Assembly (NCBI GenBank): GCA_902728285.1
Contig: CACVBU010000468.1
Location: forward strand, 969,003-1,033,002
Length of the DNA stretch: 64,000 nt
From: Clytia hemisphaerica
Lineage: Eukaryota > Cnidaria > Hydrozoa > Leptothecata > Clytiidae
Direction: 5' to 3'
The notes under the pieces were generated by a model. That model saw only the letters and a list, made by a program, of their open reading frames with translations, ran no database searches and was not told the DNA's origin. This document shows, one piece after another, positions 24,801 to 36,800 of the stretch. The translations under genes and the position numbers were made by a program. The first letter of the stretch is position 1. Each line of letters begins with the position of its first letter.

Positions 24801-27800
24801 TAGCCAATAGAATGGCTTCATTTCGTTTCGGAGCGAAACGGAACTGTCACGTGCAATTGTGGTCTCAAAGTTCTGCATAATTCACAATAATTTCAAGTAA
24901 ATGTGTTATTTTGCTGTGCAAAAGCCATTTTCAGTCCTTGCTTTATCCACTGAAATGGAAACATTTCATCACGGAAGATTACCGAAACATTCTAGGTACT
25001 TTTTGACGAAATTTTGCCCAACAAATATTTATGCTTTTCAATATGCTTTTAATCCCGTACAACATCATCCATTTTGCGCACACCTCGTCTGTTCTAATGG
25101 TAATTGTCGGATGTGACGACCTGACCAGGTTGTTCATCCAAAACAATCAAAACCGTGCTCCCTTTGCTTGGAAAATGAAAGCGACTGTTTTAATGTTTTT
25201 GATTGTCGTTTGTTTTTGTGCGATTGTTTTGCTTCAGTCATTATTGCGCTCAAAAATTCATTTAATATTCATCCCAAATCAAAACGGTCAACCTAGAATG
25301 AATACGTCTCATGTGCAGAGTATCAGAATCTGCTCGGAAATGAGGGGATCGTGACTTTAAAGGTTTAAGATAACTTAAGGTCCATCAGTCATAAAAGGGA
25401 TCGCGCTAGCCTAGAAATCTAAGCTAGTTTGATTCAGTCATAAGAATAAATCTGACGGTAAGTTGTGACTGAATAACTAGTGTCCCAAGGCAAACTTAAA
25501 ACCCGTGAATGCCGTAAATGCTATATTGCCATAAGCCGTGTGTCTTCGTTAACTAGGCTAGAATTGCGTTAGAGTAAAGTAATTACTTCTTTCTCGTGTT
25601 TAGATCCGGGTAGACGCTAAAGGAACGGACAAGAATCAAATCGCAAATAACAACAGTGAGTATAAGGCCACACAAATTAATTTATTGTTTTACGGAAAAA
25701 GCTTCGGAAAAATATGGGTCGGTCGTCGGTCGGTTGGTCGGTCGGTCGGTATAATAAAAATAGATTTCTAAAATCTAGGATCGGTAGGCTTAGATCTAAA
25801 AGAATTGTGACATTTTGAAGCAGTAGACTTGTTCCTCTTCATCTATGAACGACTTTCTTGTCATTTCCATTGTGATATTTTATATTCATCTAAAAGTTCT
25901 GGGATGAGTTTACACTTTTCAACTTTTTCATTAAAAAATATCTGCAACAAAGTCCAATCTCCAGCTTTGCCACTTCAATATTATTATTTTCGATTTTGAG
26001 AAAAACAGGGTCGGTCGCGCTCGTAGAATAATAAATTATTTTGGTCACACCTAAAGTTATTCTTTTACTCAAAAAACTTGACTTTTCATGTCACAAAGAA
26101 AATCGACCAAAAAATGATCCTGTTGAGAAAAAAACGTAATAGTTCACCCCAACTGGTAACTCGCCTAAAACTTTTTGTAAAAAATGGAAATCAAACAAAG
26201 CCTTCCCCAACGCTATAAGAATTCTAACCAGGTCACTGAGATGACATGAATTTTCATTTAACCAAAATGTTATTGGAATTTCGACTGTGTCTGAAAGAAA
26301 TATTTATTTTATCCGTGTGAAAATTAATACCTTTAAAAGTACTTTTCGGTCAAGTCAGTTTATTTTGTGCTGCCTATGATGTTAAATTCCGTTTCACACT
26401 TAGATTGATTTTTCTTTTTCTTTTAAATATGATCAAAATTCAACTTTTCCAGCACGCAACATTCTTTTGAAAAATTTCCAACTTTTTTTTTTTAACTTGA
26501 GAGTTAAACTATGATTTTGGTACCATTAGAAAGGTATTTTTACACTCTGCCATTTTAAATCAAGTGATCAATAGTTACTTTTTTATATAAGAATGGTGTT
26601 TTTTTCATTTCATGATGGATATTCTTAACTTTTTGCCGAAAATCATCCTAAGATATTCTTACAGCTTTCTTAGGTTAGGACCCTAACTCAAACTAGATTT
26701 AACATTTAGTACATACGCCTAAAGCATAAAATGGCAGGAGTGAGTCTTACTTGGGGGTAATTTGAAATCTATAATTGAAAATGCCCTAAAAACGGCATTA
26801 TTAGCTTCAGTTGCCAAATCACATGATGGTGATATTCTTATAAAGTATATTCTTATAAAAAAGCGTATACATACAAGAAGGGTTAAAAAGTAAACGATTT
26901 TAACTCATAAATAATTAATGACGGGGAAAGGTACACGTCAATCTCTTCTCATTATTTCGACTCACGCGGCACAAACATTCGAATTTAATCAACAAAAAAC
27001 CTGTTTATTTTATTCTCCACTATTTAAGAAGCCATGTTAAGTTAAATCAATACTTTTGTTAAATTTTTTGAGGGTTTTCGATTTATAGTTAGATGTACTA
27101 AGGTAGATGCTGAGAAAACTTTGGTATTTTGAAGATTTCCTCATAACTCTTTTTCTTTTTTTCCTACAGCTGGTCTAACGGTGGCAAACTATGTTCCGAT
27201 ACGAGCTGAGGCACCGATCACGAAGGTAATCTTCTTTTTCAGTGGAGAAGTTTGTAGTTTTTATTTGTCTAGATCCTAACTGACTGAGGACGACAGTGAA
27301 TTCTTCGTTCTTGATCTTGCAGGTCAAAATTTAATGGGGTTAGCTTCATCCTCAAGTAGTTTATAGACACATTTATCGTTTATCATTCCAAGGCAGGCCT
27401 GTGTGAATAATCAAAGATTAGGCGTCCGGAGTGTTCTGCGTTACGGAGAATTACTGAGGTTAAGTATACCAATATAATCACGCCGACTGGCGAAGATTGT
27501 AATAGGCTAGTCAAACTACGTAATTTGATTGGTTGAAATTCACTCGCTTATAACATTTTCGTTGTGAATATAATGATTTACTTAATCTCACTATTATATC
27601 GGTATTATTATACTTGTCTGTGTTTCAAAGAAATGTATTTCACTTTCATTAGGTGATCAATATGTTGAACGCAGTACAGGATAATTCACCGAACGGAGTT
27701 GTACAAGTACTGGACAGAGTTATCGTAAGTCAGAAGTATCTCTTCTTTTGCTGCCCACACGGATCTCTGTATATATAAGGCTTCTGTTGATAGCTGCGAC

Positions 27801-30800
27801 TAAATCCTATAATGTCTCCAAATATTATTTCGTTATTTTCAGTTAGATTTATGGTTGGATATCGATATGATCAGTTAGGTTCAGGGTATGGGATCCATTT
27901 TGGAGAATGCACTTTAAAGGCATTTAAGTTCTCTGGGAGGGTTTGGACAATAGTAATGTTGGTTCAATAAATTACACGATATATGTACTTCGGAATTTCG
28001 TTATCTTCTGTGGTCTCGTAGTCCAATGGTTGCGCATCAAAATTCGTTCAACATCACTAAATTCACTTAAAATCATAAAAAAATGTTTCAGAAGTCATCG
28101 TAGGTTGGAGAAAGAAAGATCGGGGAGGACGTTGGGAGAGAGGTGGGAGGACGTTGGGAGAGAGGTGGGAGACGTTACCGGAATTAGCCCTAAGATCATT
28201 ATCCCTCGACTGCGGCCGTGCACAACTCGATCGTCTATCCTTCTTGACTCGATTAAGTTTCCTTACGCCATAATTAATAATGCCTTATAAACTTTCTTCG
28301 TAACCCGAAATTATGGACAACAAAATGAAACGGGTTTGAATCTTGATTGAACGAATTTCTTTTCTTTTTTGAGAACCCCACCAATGAATTGCTTACATCT
28401 CTTTAATAGGACATACTGCGGACCACTGAACTGTATACGCCGAGCTCACTTGATCAAGTGGAAGATAAAACGCGTGAGGGGCGTGACCTCGTTGAAGGAC
28501 TTATGATGAACGTAAGGGTTAATTTCTTTTATTAAATTATTTTTCAACTGTATTCAAATGTCTAAGGTAGTAGCAATCTAACCTTCGAAGTGACGCTCAG
28601 ATTGTGAAAAATTAGGTCGTTAATTTTTTCAGATTTTTTGCATGAAAGTAGGGTACCATCGTAGGTAAAAGATGGCTTAAGCAGATTTTTGCAAAAAAAA
28701 TTTGTTGGCTCAAAAAACGCATGTTTATCTATAAGAATCATTATTAATAAGCATACATCAATGTTCTTAGTCAAAGTACTAAATTTTTTTATGAGATAGA
28801 TGTTTTTTTTGCTCAGGAGGGCTTACTTTTAAAGAATATGTGTGTTTCGACATGAAATTTTGGTTGCTTGGCGTGTTTTTATAGAAAACTGGCCAAATTC
28901 GATATTTTTTATAAGCACATTATCAATACTTAGGTATTAGCTTTCTCGAGATTGGCTCTTCATTCTTTACGATTTTTTGAACAAAGATCATAACTATAAC
29001 CCTCGAATGTGACGGAGCCAGATTTTCAAAAAAAATTGGGGGGGCAAATTTGGGCCAAAAAACGGCTAAAAAATGGGTTTTTTGGACTTGGTGAAAAATT
29101 CGATCATTAATTTTTTCTGATTTCTTGCATGAAAGTAAGGTACCATCATAGGTTCAAGATGTTTCAAGCAGATTTTTGCAAAAAAAATTTGTTGGCTCAA
29201 AAAACGCATTTTTATCTATGAGAATCACTATTAATAAGCATACATCAATGTTCTTAGTCAAATAACTCAATTTTTTTCATGAGATATGATTTTTTGCTCT
29301 CGAAGTCTTGAATATGAAAGAATATTTCAAGAGCATGAAATTTTGGTTTCTAAACGTGTTTTTTTATAAGAAACAAACGACTCATTTTGATAGATCGTCA
29401 CTATTTGTGTTCTGAATGATTGTTTAATGGTCACGCTTATGTAGATATCAATTTTATATGTGTTAAATGCATAAACAGGTAGGTCCATAAAAGTATCACT
29501 TGTTTCTAAACGGCATTACTTTCTGAAAACACAATGTAACAGACGTCTCTTTAGCTTCGATAGGTTGTTCATATATTTTACTCTGTCTTTTTAAATACTC
29601 AGAAAATGGAGAGGAGGCTATCGGCAGACAGTCACGTTAAAGGTGAGGTTCATATTTATGTAAAGAAATAAGAATTTCTGTCCAACTATATTCACTCAGG
29701 AGATTTGGGTGGCAGAGCAGCATATGCACTTCGTCCTTATTAGGACTCGTCAGCACTGCATACTGCACCCTGGCTCGCCAGATCAATTTAGCTGAACCAC
29801 AAAATCACTTGTATATATTTTTAACTCCTACCTGTCCCCATAAATAAATTTGGGTAAAAACTTTAGATTGCCTAAAAATCCTTGTGGGAGGTTGGTTTGT
29901 GTAAAGAAGTGATTTTTTTTACAAGATAAGCTAAAACTTCAAAACTCTAAGAGAGTTAAAAACTAAAGATCACTCAATCAAAGTGTGATGGAGGTCAAGC
30001 GGTCGCGGTCGAGCAATGATGATGAAGATAGAATTAAATTAGACTTTAGATAACAGGGTACTTAAACGGGATAATATTTTCGCGGGGATTTATAAATTTC
30101 CCTCATCTGTGAAATTAAGTCCCAATAGAAATTTGGAAAGTCCTTATCTCTCAAATAAACTACTTTTTAAATGTTTACTGGCATCAAAGAAGCGCTGATA
30201 AGGCGTATTTCATTAACCAACATGCATGATTTGGCAGTAAAAACATTGAAATCGTGAAAATATTGTCTCTTAATTGTGCCTTCCGCGAAATTAAGTCTCT
30301 GCGAAGATTTATCCCGTTAAAGTACATTTAGTGTACGTAAAGTTTTAGAATCCGAAATAATCGAAGTGTCTATTTTTTACCTCGTATACAACCACTTGGT
30401 ATTGGCTCAGCTGGCACACAAACTTGTTTCACCATTCATGTAACGTTATATGGACGTTGTAAACGTTAGATAAACGTTGAAGCAAATTAGTTTATGACCA
30501 TGTTCAGACGTTACGGTTCCGTTTCGCTTCGAAACGAAAGGGTTCCGAAATAAGTATGAACGTCAAAATTCGAAACATGAAAAAAGAAGACGTTACACAG
30601 CAAAACAGATCAAAACGGAACTTTCTGAACACTCTCGAAAATCACACTGGATCGAAACGGAACCATAACGTCTGAACATGGTCTATCACATTTGTTTAAA
30701 GGTCATTCGTCAGCCAACTCAATGATCACGAAAGTATCGCAGCCAATGAAAGCTCCACCTGACATTCAACTTGCTTTGGAAGGTGACGACAAATGGTCAT

Positions 30801-33800
30801 TCGATATCATCAAGTTGGAGAAAGTCACACAGAAAAGGTTTGCTCTTCTTTTCATCCATCCTACCTAAGGAATCAGTAACATATTGATGACACTCTCTAA
30901 TTCAATGTTCTACTATTCGATACGCTCCCTTATTCGATGATATTGAAAGTCACAGTCGACAAGAAACTCTCGTATACGACGCTCTACTATTCGATGTGCT
31001 CCCTTTTTCGATAAAAATGCAATTCTCCTTGAAAATCGGATTAGAGAGTGTCCACTGTACTATTCTTTTCAACTTCCGCTCTGTACTCTGCTCCAAAATG
31101 CTCTTACTTCAACATTTAAGCCTGTTCATACATGATTTTAGTAACAGCAATTTGTAAAGACAAGCATTATAATAGCGGGATCAACAATAAACGCCCATTT
31201 TGTGACACTTTTTAGAAAAAGTTGGTCATTTTAGCTCACTTGGAGTAAATCGGGAAAATTCAACCTCCCTCGCCAGCCCTCGCTCCTACCTACTGGTGAG
31301 GATAATAGAGGATGTGACCTTTGGCAACCCTAAACTTGAAGTTCCAACTGGAAATGTCGTAATCCTCTGGAGCTCTGTGTACTTTTAGCTTTACTTCTCT
31401 AGAATTCTGGATTTTCACATAATTTAAAAAATCACCCCGACGTAATTCCACAGTATTTAAAACCTTACCCCATGGAACAGTAAAGGATCTCCTCCTTTCA
31501 ACAGGTCGCTTACTGTTTCATAAGGAAAAAAGCCCAATCCTTTCATAAGCTGTTGTTTGTTGTTTTCCCAATTACTCTCACTGCAGCTTCTTTACAAATT
31601 TCGAAATTTTGGAATTTTGGAATTTCGGTTCTGTTGTTTTTCACACTGTGGTGTTTTGTCAAATCTGCCTGCTGAGGGAGTCCATCTTTATGAAATAGTT
31701 CATAAAAACATCCAACAAATTTTGAAATATCAAAAGATTATTTTTGAAAAATAGATTAATAAGTAACTCTTGTGGAGAGTAAAGTTTTGAAACGGAGATT
31801 ATTTTCTGATATATTTACTCGAATGTTTTGCATGGAGCATATATTAACTAACAGTACCGTCTTTGGTGTCAAAATAATAACCACAATAATGATTGTTTGA
31901 AGCTTGATTCTCCCGGAGCGTGCAGACGTTTCCGTATCTATTGATTGCTCCGGGGTCTAATATAAAGCTACAGAGGAAATTTCTTTCAAGACTTTTTTAT
32001 AAATTAAGCTCTCGTCCCGTTTTTAGGCCGCTTTATTATTTGGGTCAGAAGATTTTCACGCGGTTTGACGTGGCTGGATATCTGTCCGTTCCTGACATTG
32101 TCATTCGGAATTGGTTAGAGGTACGTATTTCGTATAACGCTACCAATTTTTATTGAGTGCGTTCTTTTTTTCCACCTTTCTTCATTTTCTAGAATTTTTG
32201 TTTAAAGGAGCTATAGTGTGTTTTTTTCCAAAAAAAACAGAAACAAAAAATATTAAACATCGTGTATCCAGTTTGAGCGGTGTAGTAGGGGGGAAAATTT
32301 CGTTTTTCGTTAGGTCGGCTCGATTTTTTTAGTCAAAGCACTTATAGGTTCAATCGGGGTAGCGGGATTAAAATTTTGGTGAATCAAATTTGTTACTTGC
32401 GGAAGAAATAAAGCGACGGCTTCGGGGCAAAATATCATAGGGTGATTAGGGCAATGAAAATTTCGGCTTGAGAAAACGGAGACCTGTTGAACATTTTTGG
32501 AAAACTCTCAAAAAAAGACTTTTTGATCATTTGCGAGTCGATAGGTGCTAAAAATTCGTTAAGAGATATTGACTTCCAAACGCAAAAACTGGTTGACAAA
32601 AAAAAACGCTGTTTCTGTCTGAATGAAAAACACTGAAAAACACTTGTTTTTAAGGATGTTAATATCTCGAGTTAGGTTTGATTAATTCACCGATAGGTGG
32701 TTTTGGGGACGCGACGACCTCAAACTGAACGCTATTGTTATATTATTCGGATTTTTCATTTAAAGATCTTTTTTTTCGTCGACAGTTAATCGAAGACAAT
32801 TATTCCTCGCACAACACGTATCACAATTCGACACACGCCGCAGACGTGCTACACGCAACAGCGGTTTTCCTACTGCAGGACGACGTTAAAAATGTACTCG
32901 AACGGTCGGATGAAGTCGCATCACTTATCGCCGCGGTCGTTCACGATGTAGATCACCCTGGGTTTACAAACTCCTTTTTGTGCAACGCGGGTAGCGAACT
33001 AGCAGTTCTTTATAACGATTTGTAAGTTATTTATTTGGGAAATTTGCGGATATTTTAGAGTGAAATTTCCTGATAAACATTTGGGCTAGATTTTTATGAG
33101 CCTTGTATAGAAATATGTTTTAAAGCCACAATTAGGCTAGTCAAATAGTTAAGTATATTACAGATCATGCATGCTTTATAAAAAATTTGTAAATTGGGAA
33201 TAAACTATTTCCAAATTTCCTAATTTGAGATTTAGCATATGCTTAAAAAGGCTTAGGTAATGTTTTTGATTATACTTTTATGATTATAAGCGTTGTGCCT
33301 TCAAAAAATTTGTAGTTGCTGTAAGAATGAATTTATTTTTTGCTGTGAGATTAAATTCCCAGCAATGAAATTTTGGAATAAATCAAAAAAGAACTCCGGG
33401 ATACAATCTTTATCAATAATTGCATTTTTCTTCTTCAGAGCTGTATTAGAGAGTCATCACGCTGCAATGGCCTTCAAATTGACATGTAGAGATTCAAATT
33501 CCAACATTTTCAAAAACTTAAAACAGTAAGTTGTTAATCAGAGTCTACTTTTCTGATTTTCATGTTTTATTTTGAATATTATATCTCGATCGGCCTTTAC
33601 TATTCTTTGAACTAGTGACAAACGCCCAGGCTTTTTTGGGTGCTGCCGTTTAAGATATTACGTCATGAATATTATAAATTAATACCGATCATCATATAGT
33701 TAACACTAGAAAAATTGTAAATTAAAACAGAGAATTGCTAGGAAAGCATGAAAAGACAAACCGTTCAAAAGTTTTTTTTTAGTTCCGACAGGACTCACCC

Positions 33801-36800
33801 TCATAAAGTAAAATGTCCTATTAGCGGGCAGTTCATAAAGTGGACAAGCTCTCCTTATTTTCAAATCTAGACAACCGCTTTTTTAAATTCTTTCCGAAGG
33901 CGAGAATTTCGAAGGCTATTTGTTATTCTGCCAGCTTAAATTAGTAGCGACTGCGCTATTCTAATTTTTTATGTTTTGATTTCAGTTTCTGATTGAGTAG
34001 TCTGTTTAGGCCAGCTAACCTTTTTTGACCAAACAATTTTTACCGTATGCTGGTTGGGCTCCTTAGTATTCAATTTGTGGATGTCACGCTTAACTTTCTA
34101 AGCTCCTGCAGTAGCTTTCCCCCTTCATTCCCTAGGGAAACTTTTTCCTGGAACATGATACCTTAAGGGAAGAAATTTTCGCGAGAAGAAATTTTCGCGG
34201 AATTTAATTTCGCGAATTAGAGTTTCAAAATGGCAAATTTCGCGGAATTTAATTTCGCGAATGAGCCGATTTCAAAAGTTTCACGGAATTTAATTTCGCG
34301 ATTGAGAAATTTCAAAAGAATTTTTTTTACAGAGAAAAAGTTTTTTCATAATTTTCATCGACATTCAAGACGATTTCAGTCACATTAACAAACTTTAACA
34401 ACAAAATAACAACATCAAAGATGAATGTTTCTATGATAAGTCATGATTGAACTTCATCGCCGTCTTCTTCCTCTAAAAAATCGAATTTCGCGGAATTTAA
34501 TTTCGCGATTTAGCCATTTTAATGTGTTTCGCGGAATTTAATTTCGCGAATTACACCCAAAATCGCGAAATTAAATTCCGCGAAAATTTCTTCCCTTAAG
34601 GAAGGCGAATGCAAATACAGTAAACTCTCACTTAATCAAACTTCTGTTATTCTAACTTGTTTCTATATAATTCGGTGATTCGAATAAACAAATTTCCCCC
34701 ATTCGAGTTCGGAATAGGGGAGGGGGTTAACCAATGAAGTATAAGCCCGAAGGGCTAGAATCGAATCTCCTTGGTAGAATTTGAAGCCAACAAACCCTAC
34801 CAAAGTTGCGCGGCCTTGAGCGGCTCGCCTGGTTTTTGCACAAATGACAGATTGAAACTAAAATTTACCGTTAAACTTCGAAAAAAATATCAATCGTAAA
34901 CAAAGGAATTGCTAGATTCAATCTGTCGTCAAAAATATGGTGCATTTTTTAAGGCTTCACTTTTTCTTACCTGAGAAAGGTTAGAGATTCTACTCTAACC
35001 CTTCGGGCTTTAAACTCAATGGGGTTAACTATATACGTCATTGGAGTATCAGATAATACATTTTCCACTTTTCCTCAACACAGGGACGACTTCAAAATGA
35101 TCCGTCAATCTATCATTGATATGGTAATGGCTACTGAGATGAAACAACATTTCGAACATCTCGCCAAATTCGAAAACAACTTCAACAAACGACACAATGC
35201 TCACGAGGACGGGCAGAGCACTGTAAGATTCACGTCACTTCATTACGACATTTGAGATTACGTCATAAAACGGCGAATAAAATTAATGATTGAATTCTTG
35301 ACATAAATAACAGCTTTTGCAATTGAGGCTTAATGATAGGCAGCCCGGTCCATTTGCGATTCTATTGCAATCTATTTATGAAATTCTTTTTTAGAATGGG
35401 CGTGGAACGCCAGAATCTGTCTCTTCCGCCCTAACAAATTTCCAATCACCGGAGAATAGGGCCATTGTGCGCCGGATGATCATCAAATGTGCTGACATTG
35501 CAAATCCTGCACGACCAACGGAACTATGTAAAGTTTGGGCTTATAGGATAGCGGAAGAATACTTCAGACAGGTCCGTTTTATTGCCTTCTTTATTCTTTT
35601 ACAGTTGACTCTCTAATTCGATCTTCAAGGGGCCGAAAATCGTAATATTACAGAGAGAACTTTCAACCCATTTCCAGCTGAGGGGGCCAGTATCTTAGTT
35701 CAAGTTATATGGAGATTCGAAGAACAGAGATTCGAAATACAGTGAGTTGACTGTATGTAACCCGTAAGCCTTGTAAGGCGATATTATGAATATAGTATAT
35801 GTTTGAGGCTCGAACCTGCAAATATTCTATTGGGGAGCCGAAGGCTGGCTTTTAGAAGTAATGCTCTCGAAAACAATAGGAAAAAAATCTTCTTCATGTA
35901 AGAATCTTTACGTGTTGAATATCACGAACTAGATTCTTCTTTATTCATGATATGCACCATTGCAATGCCTTCCACGGACCCAACAGCTGATTGGTTAAAA
36001 GTGACGTATTGACTGATTTTACGTCACTTACGACCAATCAGCTGTTGGGTCAATGATGTAATGTCAGAAGACAATGCGATGGTGCATATCATGAATAAAG
36101 ATCTTCTTAACTTCTTTTTAGACGGAAGAAGAGAAGAAACGTGGTTTACCCATCGTTATGCCTGTTTTCGATCGTCACACGTGCAATGTACCAAAATCGC
36201 AGGTAGGTTATCGTCCATTGGTCGAATTTGATTTGAATTTTTTCTTTTAAGCCCTATTCATAATATGCACCACTGGAGAGTCTTCTGAGAACTTTTAAAA
36301 TTTTTGGAAGATTCTCCAGTTGTACATATCATGAATTATCCACTAAAACTAATCATAGTCCATGTAAAAAACCCTGGTCTGGAAGCCTTGTTTTTTTCCC
36401 ATTGTTTCTTACTTGAACTTGCTTTGAGAAATTAGTTTGTTTTGCTCACTCTTTGATCATGTTATTAAATCTTAAACCAATCCCAAGGGGAGTACTTGGT
36501 AACGTGATCAAAAACTGAGCAAATCGATTTTCATCTTTTGATAATAACAAGCTAACAAAAAGTTAAAACAATAAGCTTCCAGACCAGTGTTTTTTATAAG
36601 GACTATGACTTCATTCAATAGTACCTCAGAATCTGTGAAGGAACAAAAAATGAATTATTAAAAGGATCTGGAACGAAACGCCATTGACCTTCTTCTGTTG
36701 TTTTTATTTTCTAGATCTTCTTCATCGATTACTTTGTCATGAATTTGTATGTTTCTTGGAACAGTAAGTCATTCATAACTCCTTCTTTATTTTTTGCTTG

